Source: Lepidodermella squamata
Taxonomy: Eukaryota > Gastrotricha
Length of the DNA stretch: 64,000 nucleotides
NCBI GenBank assembly: GCA_047495785.1
Contig: JBLDXI010000028.1
Coordinates: 1,054,001-1,118,000, forward strand
Direction: 5' to 3'
Shown: piece after piece, positions 1 to 14,023 of the stretch
How the letters are laid out: the number at the start of each line of letters is the position of its first letter
Position numbering within the stretch: the first letter of the stretch is position 1
Notes under the pieces: generated by a model
The model's database searches: none
What the model was told of the DNA's origin: nothing
Seen by the model: only the letters and a program-made list of their open reading frames with translations
Translations under genes and position numbers: made by a program

Positions 1-412
1 CAAAAGTATTTGATATTTATTAAGCAATATTATGCCAAATTTAACCATTTTAATTGCAAAAGCTAAAAGGTAATTTCCAGGTTTTATTTTAGGATCGACG
101 ATTTTTTTCTGCAACGTGCCTCTTTTCCTTGTTTTTTGTTGGGGGTTACCTTCGTCACGCAGTGGGTGGATGAAAACGGAGGCATGCGTCTCCAACCGGA
201 ATGATTGCTGCGGTTTCAAAGATTTTTCAACAATTTTCAATTTTGAAATTTGAATTTCAGATGCAAGCAGGTCTCGTTTTGATATATTGGGTGTTTTGTT
301 CCTCTGTGAACTCATAAATTTGGGTTGATTTGCTATGAACATTGTAATTGTAACTTAAACCATCCTGAATTATTTGCATTCTCAATTCCATAGTGTTTTC
401 TTTTTGTTGGTC
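1..412. other. Upstream spacer of FOXRED1
   Basis: AT-rich non-coding sequence. I see no gene here. An acceptor-like TAG at 391-393 lies 20 bases before the first ATG of the next gene and could be a cis- or trans-splice acceptor. No promoter motif can be assigned with confidence. Confidence 0.5.
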
Positions 413-1981
413 ATGCTTGCTGGCTCGAGAGCGGTGAGCTTAGCTCACTGTCGTCGTGTTTCGCCTGGTTTAACATCGTCCTGGATCTCTACCAGCTCGC
501 ATCGTGCCAGTAAATCCTCAGATGGGTCAAAGGGCGATGAGAAGCCTCCAGGTGCTGAGCTTCCCAATTGGGTACCTCAATGGAAAGGTTCTAGACAACC
601 TGGGGCGGAAGAATACAAAAGTCCGATAAAAATGTTTGGAGATGAGTTCAAATCATGGCGTAGCAGCTCCATGGAAGTCGATGGGCTTGTCAGAGTTCCT
701 CGTGAGACTGATGTTCTGATAATAGGAGGTGGACTTGTTGGACAGGCCATTGCATACTTTCTGAAGCGTGAGCATCGCCGTGCAATCAAGATAACAATTG
801 TGGAACGCGATCCTTCTCACAAAATATCTTCTTCTGCGCTATCGGTCGCGAGCATTCGGCAGCAATTCAGCTTGCCAGAAAATGTTCAACTTTCATTGTT
901 TGGCGCTGACTTCCTGCGCAGGTCGAACGAGTTCTTGGGTGTGGAAGGTCTCGAACCTGTTAGTGTTCCGTTTCATCATGCTGGTTACATGTTTTTGGCC
1001 GAAACTGATAACGGGGCGGCAACTCTCGAGAGAAATGTTAAAATGCAACGTGATCTTGGTGCTGTCGTTACACTGTTGGCTGCCAATGAAATCAAAAAGC
1101 GGTTTCCTTGGATGAATGTCGATAACATCAAGCTCGGCTCTCTCGGTTTGGAGAACGAAGGATACTTTGATCAATGGGCCTTGATGGGTGCTCTCAAAAT
1201 GCGAAATTTGGCTTGGGGTGTTCGTTATGTCCACGGTGATGTTGTTGGCTTCGAGTTTGCAAAAGCACCCGACATCCGAGGCAACAATGAGCCCGTTCAA
1301 GCAAGTAAAGCCATCATCACTGATCTGTCACCAGATGCTGAGCACAAAACAGAACATGCTACCAAGTTTTGGAAAGCAATCGTCGCTACTGGCGCTTGGT
1401 CAGGATCACTTGCGGCGAAGCTTGGAGTTGGTCGACCGGATGGACCACCTGATTGCCAACACGCTCTGCCTATTGAGCCACGTAAGCGTTATGTTTATGT
1501 TGTCCGCTGCCCTAAAGGTCCTGGCTTGGAAACTCCTATGGTAATTGACCCCTCTGGTTTGTACTTCCGCCGCGAGGGTTACGGTGGTCATTACTTATGC
1601 GGTAAAAGCCCCGACGAGAACGAACCTGAGCCCGACCCGAATGATCTAAGCGTTGATGAAAGCTATTTCCTGGAAACCTTGTGGCCGATTTTGGCAAAAA
1701 GAGCACCTTGCTTTGAAGAATGCAAGATCACTTCGTCATGGGCTGGCTACTACGACTACAATTATTTCGACCAAAACCTGGTGATAGGTCCACATCCTCA
1801 TTTCAAAAATGTCATCTTCGCTTGTGGTTTGAGCGGTCACGGTATTCAACACGCTGTCGGTGTCGGTCGGGCTGTTTCTGAGCTAATTTATTACGACAAG
1901 TACCAGACAATCGATCTGAGTCGCTTCCAATTCGATCGCATAATTGCAGGTCGCCCCCTGTTTGAAGAGGGCATTGTTTGA
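413..1981 (+). CDS. FOXRED1: FOXRED1-like mitochondrial FAD-dependent oxidoreductase
   Basis: Single-exon gene of 522 codons. FOXRED1 is a mitochondrial DAO-family FAD protein needed for complex I assembly; its substrate is not settled. The first in-frame ATG at 413 opens an arginine- and serine-rich, acid-free leader (MLAGSRAVSLAHCRRVSPG), a typical mitochondrial presequence; the open frame before it has no ATG. The FAD-binding Rossmann signature (DVLIIGGGLVGQAIAYFLKR) lies near residues 103-122, followed by the DAO fold to the C terminus, where GLSGHGIQHAVGVGRAVSEL is the conserved second FAD-contacting segment. The length is close to the vertebrate protein (about 490) plus a longer leader. 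The UCHL3 gene starts only 116 bases downstream, so the two may be co-transcribed. Family assignment is strong; the exact start is inferred. Confidence 0.93.
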   Translation: MLAGSRAVSLAHCRRVSPGLTSSWISTSSHRASKSSDGSKGDEKPPGAELPNWVPQWKGSRQPGAEEYKSPIKMFGDEFKSWRSSSMEVDGLVRVPRETDVLIIGGGLVGQAIAYFLKREHRRAIKITIVERDPSHKISSSALSVASIRQQFSLPENVQLSLFGADFLRRSNEFLGVEGLEPVSVPFHHAGYMFLAETDNGAATLERNVKMQRDLGAVVTLLAANEIKKRFPWMNVDNIKLGSLGLENEGYFDQWALMGALKMRNLAWGVRYVHGDVVGFEFAKAPDIRGNNEPVQASKAIITDLSPDAEHKTEHATKFWKAIVATGAWSGSLAAKLGVGRPDGPPDCQHALPIEPRKRYVYVVRCPKGPGLETPMVIDPSGLYFRREGYGGHYLCGKSPDENEPEPDPNDLSVDESYFLETLWPILAKRAPCFEECKITSSWAGYYDYNYFDQNLVIGPHPHFKNVIFACGLSGHGIQHAVGVGRAVSELIYYDKYQTIDLSRFQFDRIIAGRPLFEEGIV

Positions 1982-2097
1982 AAAACTACCGGTGCCATTC
2001 ATCTGTTGTTTCATTAACATCTTTCACATAGTTATAAAGCCTTATTTTGTCTTGTTTTAACTCGCATGTTTCCCACTGTGTAGTTTTTATTTGAGAA

Positions 2098-2796
2098 ATG
2101 GTTGATACGGGTGAGGGTTGGATTCCATTGGAGGCGAATCCTGAGGTTCTGGACGCGTTCGTGCAACGTCTAGGTGTTTCCCAAGAATGGGCGTTTGCCG
2201 ATGTCTATTCTCTAGACCCTGAAATGGTTGCCATGGTACCGAAACCGGTGGTTGCTGTTCTCATGGTGTATCCAATCACGGACAAGTCTGAGCAAGGTAA
2301 CCTGGGCAACCCATCTCCTCAGGTTACTGATTTGGGTGGCGGCGATTTGTACTTCATGAAGCAAACCATCCCAAATGCATGCGGTACTGTAGCTCTAGTC
2401 CACGCTGTTTCAAACAATTTGAAGACTCTGGGTGTGGATTTCAACTCTGCCTTTGCGAAGTTTGTCAAAATGTCTCGCCAACTTGCTCCAATTGAGCGTT
2501 GTAAGCAGCTCGGTTCGGATAAAACGTTGTCAGAAGCCCACAACGAGTTGAGTGTTCTCGGCCAAAGTGACGTCCCGTCGCCAAACTCGGATACAAATCT
2601 CCATTTCGTCGCTTTCATCAACCACAAGGGCATGTTGTACGAACTCGATGGTCGAAAGGATGCGCCGATAGAACACCGCGCGACTACTGATGATACCCTA
2701 CTTGAAGATGCGGTTGAGGTTGTGAAGCAATTTGTCGAACGCGACCCTGATTTGATCACCTTTTCTCTCCTTGCTCTTGCAAAGGCTGACGATTAG
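2098..2796 (+). CDS. UCHL3: Ubiquitin C-terminal hydrolase, UCHL3 type
   Basis: Intronless, 232 residues, the normal size for UCHL1/UCHL3. It is a cysteine protease (peptidase C12) that cleaves small adducts from ubiquitin and NEDD8 C termini in the cytosol. All four active-site residues are visible and fall at the same numbers as in human UCHL3: Gln89 and Cys95 (QTIPNACGT), His169 (NLHFVAF) and Asp184 (YELDGR). The short C terminus, without a ULD or coiled-coil tail, separates it from UCHL5 and BAP1. An acceptor-like TAG lies at 2081-2083, 15 bases before the ATG, and no clear AATAAA separates it from FOXRED1, which fits processing from a shared transcript. Confidence 0.95.
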   Translation: MVDTGEGWIPLEANPEVLDAFVQRLGVSQEWAFADVYSLDPEMVAMVPKPVVAVLMVYPITDKSEQGNLGNPSPQVTDLGGGDLYFMKQTIPNACGTVALVHAVSNNLKTLGVDFNSAFAKFVKMSRQLAPIERCKQLGSDKTLSEAHNELSVLGQSDVPSPNSDTNLHFVAFINHKGMLYELDGRKDAPIEHRATTDDTLLEDAVEVVKQFVERDPDLITFSLLALAKADD

Positions 2797-3142
2797 AGTC
2801 TCACTCTGCCGCTAAAAAAACATGACTTCAATTTCTGAGTTCCGGTGGTTTATTCTACTCAAGGAAAATCAAATCAATTAGTGAGAAAACAATAAATTAC
2901 GGAGGATTTTTCAATATTGTAGCTTTTGCAATTAAATTTGACTATCGAACTGGAAAATTCCTCCTTAATTTATTATTTATTAATCGTGTTTTCTCGTTTA
3001 ATCGAGCTGGTTTCATCTTTCTATTCTTATTCAAACAGCGACAGTTCTCACTGTATTTGATTGAATTTATTCGTGATTTTCAATGATTTTGTGTAATTTT
3101 GCGATAGGTCGACAGCTAATTTTAACTAATATAATTAGCAAA
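2797..3142. other. Spacer between UCHL3 and ATP synthase beta
   Basis: AT-rich spacer. AATAAA at about 2890-2895 is a likely polyadenylation signal for UCHL3. An upstream in-frame ATG at 3083 precedes the ATP synthase start, but the residues it would add (a neutral stretch before MFSRRIL) do not improve the presequence, so I prefer 3143. Confidence 0.45.
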
Positions 3143-5265
<2,123 letters not shown>

Positions 5266-5875
5266 GCAACTACCCACGCAACAGGACTTATATAACACAT
5301 TATGAGAACGTTTTAGGCATCTAAAAACTGCCAATCATCATCAGATAATGATAATAATTTGTGTGTGCGCCACTCATTTCTCTCTCTAAATTTAAAGAAA
5401 ACGATTCCTCACTCACGTGCGATGATTTATCCGAAGTAGTTGATCCGTCAAAAATCAAATAGAAACGCTGTTAGTGAAAATCCTCGGTGACGCGAGGCGG
5501 TTATTCGCGATGATTGTGTGTGCGTGTGCGACCTGCGCTAAAGATTATAGTCGGCCTATGATAACTAAATATAATATTGCTATACGATACGAGACACGAC
5601 TGAAAAAACCAACGTCATTAATAAAGTAAAGACCCCTGTGTAAACGCACTTTGTTTCGGTTATACGAGGAACGTATAAAGTGATATCTGCATGATAAACT
5701 TTCTCCCGCTGATTCCAAACCCCGAAAATTTCGTATCAAGTCAGTTTCTTCGACGACCCAGCCGATCTATTTACTGCCGTTGTCACACTAATGTGAACTT
5801 AATAAGTAAATAAACTGACTGAGTGACCATTTATTTTAATTGTAGAAACTAATTAACTGATTGATTTTTCCTTGA
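5266..5875. other. Spacer: ATP5F1B 3' UTR and PMT upstream region
   Basis: No gene seen. AATAAA motifs occur at about 5618 and 5810 and could serve ATP5F1B. A GT-rich run (about 5514-5528) is present. An acceptor-like TGTAG at 5841-5845 lies 30 bases before the next ATG. Confidence 0.45.
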
Positions 5876-8800
5876 ATGGCCTCAACCGAACCTGAAAACA
5901 ACAATGCCAACGCAGGTAAATTCCTCCTAACGCTTGCCCCTTGCTTCATTTAAGACTCGATGTGGCTAATTTTCAGACGTGCGTGATCAAATGAAAAGCT
6001 ACTGGCAGGAGCATACTGGCAAAGCGTCTGTTGTTGAGATGATGTTGGACGAAAATGCGGATAAGATCACGCAGAAAGACGTCGAGGATGTTCAGAGCAT
6101 GGTGCCCGAACTGAAGGGCAAGCGCGTCCTCGAACTTGGGGCTGGCATCGGGTCAGTTACCATTGATTTTCACCATTCTACATTCTACATTCGAAAATCA
6201 ACGCTCTCATTAGAGCTGAATCTTTGCCTAAAATTAGTAATCGAATAATAATCAAAGAAAAAATCTTCACTGAGAGCTGAATTTCTGCAAGGGTATTCAA
6301 GATGCAAGGGACTTGTTACTCATAAATCGGACAAACATTTAGACATTTAGACAGACTATTTTTTGTTTATTCGATCCGATTGTCGATTTTTGGGTACTTA
6401 TTTGTAGAATCGGGAGCTCCGGAAACCTAAAATTATCTTTCATTATATCCTGACTCAGTTGCAATCTTGACAACATTATACGTGAAAATGAAATTAACGT
6501 GAAACTTGGAATTGCCCAGGTTATTTTTAATAATGGAGTTGAATTTTGTTCAATTTGAATTGAGTAGACTTTTCTCTTTTTCAATGGCAAATTTTGAATT
6601 ATGAACGTATTAATTTTTAGGCGTTATACCGGCTGGCTAGCTTCGCAAGCGAAAGACGTAGTTGCGGTTGATTTTATTGAAAAATTTGTCGACCGAAATC
6701 GCGAGGCGAACGCTTCTTACTCGAACATTGAATATCAGTGCGCGGACGCGACGAAGCTCGAATTCCCGCCCGAGCGTTTCGACGTCGTGTTCTCCAACTG
6801 GCTGCTCATGTACCTCAACGACGAGGAGACATTCAAACTGCTTCAAAACATTCTGTCCTGGCTGACCCCGGGTGGCTATCTGTTTTTCCGAGAGGTGGGT
6901 TGATAATTAAGGTGGATTTTGTGGTTTAATATCAATTTTTATGAACAGTCTTGCAACAAGCCGTCCGGAAACAAACGCCGCGGCAATAACCCGACCATTT
7001 ACCGAAAACTGAGCGACTACGATAATCTGCTCAACTGCGTCACAATGCCAGCCGAAAACGGCTCGGATCACGTGATTGGCTTCGAGCTGCTTCTCGTTCG
7101 ATCCAACCAGGCCTACGTTGATATCAAGAAGAACCCGTTTCAACTGTGCTGGTTGGCCCGTAAAACTATGGTATCTACCTCGGAAACGCAGCTACTCGGC
7201 TGCCGATCGCTTCACGAGTTTTTGGACAAGAAACATTATACGAAGCGAGATATTGCCAAATTCGACCTGTTGCTCGGCCGCAAGACGTACGACAGCTCGA
7301 CGAGTGGCGAGTCAGCGGGCGAGGGTGAACCGTGCCCGTCGCCTCTGCCGCCCAGCTGCGACCACTTGCTCAAAACTACGGCCCGTCATTTGGAACTGAA
7401 AGCCGACGAGGAAGTTCTCGAAGTCGGCTGTGGCTCAGGTGAGCGAAATACCGAATAATTAATAATTGGGCAATTTCTCCTGTTTTTCGTTATGACTAAA
7501 AGCGCTGCCCTCTGTTCCTAAATTTTTTTATGGAAAAATATGAAATATGAAAAAATGAAAAATATGATTAAAAATGCTACTCGAGCATTGAAAGGCAGCT
7601 GCCGTTGGTTTAATTACGTACTTGAGCTTCACTTATTTACTTTTTCCTTATGTCTACTTTCGATAAATTTACGAAAATATTGATTTTACTGCATCATCGC
7701 AAACAATCATGGGGTTATTTTGAGGAAGGCATCATCCCTTTACTATTGTTCTGCCGTTTCTTTTTTATTTACGTAAAGTTTCCGGGGCTCTTACGGGTGG
7801 TATCATAAGGTCAGGTCTAGCGTATGAACAGATTGCTCGAAGGTCCATTGTCTACGCAAATCATCCCAGATCCCAGATGGTTACTTGTGAGATTACATTT
7901 GTCACAGTTAGTTTGCTGTTACCTACCGAAGCTTACCACTGATTACCGTAGACCGAAGTGAAACGGGTCTCGGCGCCAATATGAGACCTGGTTCAGGGAT
8001 GGAAAACACTGCAGCAAAGCTGAACTCTAAAACGTGCGGAAAACTCCAGAAAAATATACTAGATACCCCGATTAATAAAATGAAAAAGCAATTTGAGCAA
8101 CTATTCGTTCCATTTATTAAAGCCTCGATCCTCGGTTTAAATAGTGCAGGAGCGCGCCAAACAGTGATATAGCACAAGGGAACGCAGTGAGGCTGCGGGA
8201 GCAGACCCTCATACATTACTTTTGTCCGAATTAACGGAAAAAAGTTCTAAGTTCTGTAGCTTGTGCATCAATATTATCCGGGTGTAGGAGAAGGATTTTG
8301 ATAGCAACTGAACGCGATAGTACCTGAGCAGCATAGGCTACGTTCATTTTTTGTGGCGCATTATTATATTATCACCGAAAACACATGATTAGCTGTGAGT
8401 CGGGCATGTTCCCCCGAGAGGGTTGAGAGTTGGCACCGTTGCTGACATCAGTCCCAGCAGCAGTGGCGGTGGAAACACTGCTACCTTCCTTCGTCAGAGG
8501 CCGTGGTAGAGGACCACGCACGAGGCCTTGAATGGCCAGGACCTTCTTGGGATCCTTCTCATGGAACTGACTCATCTTTCCTTTCTCATCAAAGCTGATG
8601 CGGAAGTGTTCGATGGTCCGAGGTTTCTTAACCTCCATGAGCCGCATCTTGAAGATCCAGGGGAAGTCGGGATCGCTGTAGATGGGGTCAATCCCCATCA
8701 GCAGGAAACCGTCGTCTCCCATGCGCAGTCGCCTGACCAGATCCGGTCTGTAGCGCATCCCCCAACGTGTGATATTCTCACGTGTTATGTCGCTCGGGGG

Positions 8801-10569
8801 CCATTTGTAAGAATTCCACCACTCGATTTCCCGCTTCGGGATCGAGGTGGTGTTATTGGTGAAGAAGCGCTCAAGACTGAGCCGGGTCGGGGACCTGCTC
8901 CAGGTTCCTCTTCCTTCCACCTGGATTCCACATTCGGTGCCCAGCTTGGAGGGGTTGGCGATCTTCCCCTTCTTAACCTTCTTCGTTTCTCCCGATTTAG
9001 ATTTCTTTTTCGGGCGAGGAGGACAAGCCGGGTCCTAAGTTCCGTTGGAGCGGGGTTTAGCCGTCATCCTTTCGGTAGGACAGGTTGTTTCCTTGTACAA
9101 GGACCATAACCGATCCGCCACACCAATGGAGGATCCAAAACCGTCGACACAAGCTCCGGCGACACTACTGAGGTTCGACCTTGTACCTCGACTGTTGGAG
9201 TCGGGGCCGCAGAGCTCGGCACAAGTCCGGATCCGAGCCGTTTATCGGCCTCGTGCGACTTCGCCTTTCCCTGCTCAGTACCGGCAGCTTCTCGACTACC
9301 CTCAGTTCCGTACGGAACGAGAGTCGCCGCCGATTGATTGTTGTGAGGCTTGCTATAGAGTTTCTTAAGCGACATCATAGCCCTCTTCGAGGCTTTGAGG
9401 GGTAGGAAGGTAACTGAGTAAGTGATTTGTGATACGTGAAAGATTTCATCGATTTAACACGCGTATGTTCGCAAAAATCGTTTTCAAAATAACTGAGACA
9501 GGCTCGATTACCACCGACGAACTGAACAAAATGTATCCGCAGCTGAGTAAGAAACCTGAGTTTCCTCGTATCGTTGCAGTACAACATCTTCTGCGCTTCG
9601 ATACCGCTGAAAAACGGTGCGCAATACTCGACCACGTAACGCCAGAAGACATCTGGTTATCATCAGGGTCATTATCTGAAAACATGGGGAAATTGAAAGA
9701 AAATTCTGAAATTTTTTTGAAATTGGAAATTAATTCAACTAAAGCTGCTCGCCGCCAGTAGTACAGTAGAGAGTAACCAGCCGGCGGCCACCTTTTGAGG
9801 CGCGATTGCATGCTATTTGTTACCAATGTATTATTTAATTCTAATTCTTGATAATCACAATTTTTAGGCTGGGGATCATTCTACTTGGCCGAGGAATATG
9901 GCGTGAAAATGTATGCGGTTGATCTGAGCGCGAATATGATTGAAAATGCGCTGCAAGTGTTCGACGAGCAGTTCAAGCACCAGAACATCCTATTCGAAAT
10001 GGCCGATGCTACGCTGCGCGATTTCGACGACAACCGCTTCCATGCGATCTACTGCCGCGACACGCTGTCGCACATTGAAGGCAAATCGCAGTTGTTCGAC
10101 AAATTCTTCAAATGGCTGAAACCGAACGGCCGCCTGTGCATCGCCAATTTGTGCCTCGGCAAGACGCAGCCTGAAGACAATTTGGCGAAATATATTAAAG
10201 ACCACCAATTCCATATCACTAGCCCAGGAGATATTGAAAAGGTAATTTGAATTATTTTCAGAATCTTTAACAATAATTGAAATTTTTTAGTCACTATCGA
10301 AAGTTGGATTCACTGATGTTCAACTTTTCGACGAGTCCTCGACAATGCATCGGCAACTCGAGGAAGAAGACTTGGCCTCGGCGAAACGGATGAAGAAGCA
10401 ATTTTTGGAAAAATTCTCTGAAGACGACTTCAAAGTAATTGTCGGCGATATTTCGGCCAAACTTCGCTGGCTAACCAGCGGCCAGCTCGAGTGGACGGTA
10501 ATCTCCGCCCGAAAGCCAAACACAGCCAGCTGTTTGACGCCGCCGAAAACGCCCACCAAGAAGCAATAA
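5876..10569 (+). CDS. Two-domain phosphoethanolamine N-methyltransferase
   Basis: Six exons: 5876-5915, 5977-6151, 6621-6894, 6949-7438, 9868-10241 and 10291-10569; 543 residues. The enzyme methylates phosphoethanolamine stepwise to phosphocholine with SAM, feeding phosphatidylcholine synthesis. Two complete class I methyltransferase domains are visible. Domain 1 has SAM motif I VLELGAGIGRYTGWLA and the acidic motif DVVAVDFIEKFVDRN. Domain 2 has VLEVGCGSGWGSFYLAEEYG, then VYAVDLS-type MYAVDLSANMI and IYCRDTLSHIEGK. In Caenorhabditis-type nematodes PMT-1 keeps only the first and PMT-2 only the second working domain; plant, fish and frog enzymes carry both in one chain, as here. Intron 4 (7439-9867) is far larger than the rest and carries an inserted GC-rich ORF. 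The C terminus ends in a Pro/Thr/Lys tail. Confidence 0.92.
8372..9378 (-). pseudogene. Degenerate GC-rich ORF cluster inside PMT intron 4
   Basis: Within the AT-rich intron the stretch from about 8390 to 9400 is clearly richer in GC and carries open - strand frames that look coding. One piece (about 9064-9370) begins MSLKKLYSKPHNN. A second (8372-9000, in another frame) has a lysine-rich lead (RPKKKSKSGETKK) followed by a WW/R-rich region (REIEWWNSYKWPPSD). The frames are interrupted by stops and a frame change, so this is probably a decayed mobile-element or captured gene body. I do not recognise the family. Orientation is opposite to the host gene. A shorter + strand open frame at 9465-9761 also reads protein-like and is unassigned. 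Confidence 0.4.
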
Positions 10570-13500
10570 GGCGGCAAAGCTAAACTAAAAATCTTCCGAA
10601 TATATGCAGAAGCTTGAAAATCACAGCGATAGTTGTGTTTTTGTAGCACTCTTCCGGTCTTTTCATTGCCATAATTTTTTGGTTAACACAGGCACCAATC
10701 GTTCTTTCTCCCCGGTTACAATTTTGCTATTAGAGCCGAAAGAAATACATCATCTCGAATTTCCATCAGCCAATTTCCCCGATACAAACTGGGCCGGTGT
10801 TGCTATTTTTTATACGCCGTTTAGTTCCACATTTAATTTGTAAAACAGCATTCAGCTCGGACTCTTTGTATGGTACTACGCAGTGAAATTCCGCTCATAA
10901 TGATTGCTAAATAATCTTTGAATCAAATATGTTATAATAAGAGAAAGTTATTTTTTTGGTTTTGGGAAATGTTAATTTTTTGTATTAAAATATTGATTCG
11001 TTTCCTGGCAAAAATACCTCGTTGACGCGCAGCCTTCAGTGTCTTGCGACGATATTTATCGAAACAATCTTTAGTTTATTCTTTATCACTGACGTTCGCG
11101 GTTTAATGGCGATTTGCAATGCAGAAATATTGTTGTGTTGAAGCTGAAATGAAGCGTTTAGACTATATCTCGAATATTATATTATTTAAAACTCGTTCCG
11201 ATTCCTGGCATTTCATCCCTAGCATTGTCAGATGTTGAGCGAAAACTGAAATAAAACTGATATCGGAAACTGAAGTGGCTTGTTTAATTTTGAAGTAATT
11301 TGGCCGTTAACAGTGAAAAGGTGAATTGGCTACATTTTCGCAGGAAATTCAACTAAAATCCTTTTTAAATGAATCTACCGAGCGAATATTCCATCCTTCA
11401 TCCGCGAAAATCCCGATGGTAACTGGATCGGTTACTGTCGGTATTTTACCTAGTTGGACCGAATTACTCCGGATTTTTGTAATCACATTGACAAGTGACA
11501 TACCGTCAAACGTGGTTGGCCCACGGAAAAATGGGGTGACTTTCGCATAGCCATTTCTCAGAGGTATCAAGATAAAGACCCCTTGAGTGGGATATCGTTG
11601 GAAAGCCCAAGAAAAGAACAACTGGAATGCCTTGAACATACCTCAGCCCTTCACAATACCTGGTGATTAAACACAGATAAAGTTGAGCGAACAATACAGT
11701 TTTCGGCAGAATTTAGATGACTCTAAAGTCGACCAGGTGGGATCAAAATGAAATAAACTTGTCAATTTCGAGCAGCCCCTGGCACAAGCTATCCAGCGGT
11801 ACCCCACTTGAGAGGTATCAGCCTTTCCACCTGCGGAGTTAGGGCGAAGTCACCCCATCTGCATCTAAACCGTACTCAGGGTCACTTTGCCACCCTTCCA
11901 CGTAATTTGTTAAGTTAAATACGGCTCAAACGGTTCCACGAAGTATATAATTTATTTCTCCATCATCAGGGCTTTCCATTGACGTCCTACTTGACATGTA
12001 TCATGCCTGAGAAAATGACATCGTGTGTGATCTAAACTCGATAGCAAAAACCTATGGCAATGTCACCCTACTGGCTAAAGACACCCCGTTTGACGGTACC
12101 TACCTAATTTCTATTCTCGTGATAATCTGAATTTTTTTAAACATTTTCTGGCCATGAGATGCGACTTCGTCTCTCATTTTAGAGTTTCTGAACCTTTTTC
12201 CATGTATTTTCTGTTCTTGTGTTACTTAAGGAACATGCTGTATCCAGTTCATTGAAGTTATCAAGGCCAATTGGGCAAAACTGCACATTTTGACCTGCAA
12301 CTCGACACTATTTATCTATTTCTCAAGGACACACCTACCGCGAGCATAACTCATTCGTCAACTGCGATTCACCGAAGAGCTTACCAAATTTGCCAAAGAA
12401 AACCTGAAAAATCAGAATTTTCTAACCATGAAATCATTTGCGATCCCTTTTCAGGGAATTATTTGTTAGCGTTACTTATTGGACGCTGAATTTGGATCGG
12501 CAGAAGCTACACGCGCTTGCTTGCGGACGGCATATTACTCATAAGAACCTTATCAGCACTTCGAAGAGATGATTTCTGTATTAGACGTTATTTTCGATCT
12601 GCTGCATGAAACTTCCGATACATTCGGTATTTTGGCGTTTTGCGAATTCTACCAGCTTTCATTAGTCAATCGGATAAGCGAAAACTCAAGGCAACAGCGT
12701 AATTCGTAAATTTCTGGCTCTTTTACTAAAACAAACTCACGCACAATTTTTGTCCGTTCATCGATTCGAACAACTAGTACATTATAAACAACGCCGGTGT
12801 CGCGCGCCACCTGCCAACAAACTCGGCATTGGCCACCATCGAAACCAAAAATGAAACACAAAAGCATCAACAAGGCGCCATACATAATTATTATCAGTAG
12901 CTATTATCAGTATTTGTTTTTCGTTCGACCGTATTATATACCAAAAAAACGTACACACACACGCACGTTCGAAATATGAACATAATATTATACTACTAAA
13001 TTATCAGTATTTTTCTCGGTTCGTTTGTTCGTGTACTCGCGTAACAGTATAGAAGTAGGCGGGGGAGGCGGCGGAAAATTACCGATTTCGTTCAACAGAA
13101 ATAATAATATTATTATTTAGAAATGTACAATTTTTTAATACAGACTATTTAATACACGATATTTACATACAAATATATTCGGTATATAGATGTTCGTATC
13201 GTAAAAAAAAGGACGCCGAAAATTGTTAAGAATTATAATAATTTTTCCAAATTATAATATCATATTATACTTTCATCATCAAAAAAAATCATCCAAAAAA
13301 GAGCGGTTTCTTCGACACAACACAATATTTGGTCAGCAATCAATTAATATTTCTTAATTTTACCAAGCAACATGTGAGCAAGAAAACAAAACAGCAGGCA
13401 ATTGTTTTTTTTCGATGAGCTATTTGTTAATGATACCGCTAATAGTCAAAAGACCGGTATTTTTTTTAGTTCAAGTCAGCATTCCAAAAATCATGATGAG

Positions 13501-14023
13501 TGCGTAATATTGTAGGAAGACTTGGGCTATTCGAAATCAATCGATATTTGAAAAAATGAAATCTCGCAAGCATTCGATGCACTAACCAGACGAGACGAAA
13601 ATACGGAGAAAATTACCAGAAAAAAATCTAGGAAAAGTCCCAAGTTAGTGCTCGTAAGTTGACCGAAAAATTAGCTGCTTAAAGAAGCTATTAAGGGGAA
13701 AATTCCACAAGTTTAATGTTTTGCGGAGAAATACAGCCCCATTAATAGCATCTCAAGCCGAAATTTTCAACCACACGAGCCTTACTTGAGAATGAATGGA
13801 AAGGCTATTACACTTGAGGTGTCTAAAACCGTTCCGAGATGGAAAAAATCTCACACCTGTGAAATTAAATTAAATTTTAATAAAAATTCCGAAAATTCAA
13901 AATTTTAATTATCGATTAATTCCCAATTTTATCGATTTTTACCCAGCATTTTTCGAATAATTTTCTCCGTATTTCTCGATAAGAAAAAAGGAAGACAAAT
14001 TTGTTCTGAATTTTTTCACATCT
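10570..14023. other. Convergent spacer between PMT and beta-catenin
   Basis: About 3.4 kb where two genes converge; it holds the 3' UTRs of both. Apart from one MITE (11501-12098, listed separately) I see no gene or RNA. Short CA-rich (12953-12966) and homopolymer-rich tracts occur. No convincing open frame with splice sites was found. Confidence 0.5.
11501..12098. mobile_element. MITE family A, copy 1 (TACCGTCAAAC... ends)
   Basis: A 598-base non-coding element. It starts TACCGTCAAACG and ends with the inverted copy CCCCGTTTGACGGTA, with TA at each border as for Tc1/mariner-type insertion. It aligns by eye over nearly its full length with the element at 44062-44680. A short GGGGTGACTTT-like motif from the terminus is repeated several times inside in both directions. 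It has no coding capacity, so it must depend on a transposase elsewhere. It lies in the spacer downstream of PMT. Confidence 0.85.

Noticed and set aside
7609-7632. GGTTTAATTACGTACTTGAG resembling the nematode SL1 leader
   Set aside because: It matches SL1 only in the first 11 bases and the last few, is not followed by a GT donor, and no Sm site or SL RNA fold follows within 100 bases. Probably chance in an AT-rich intron.
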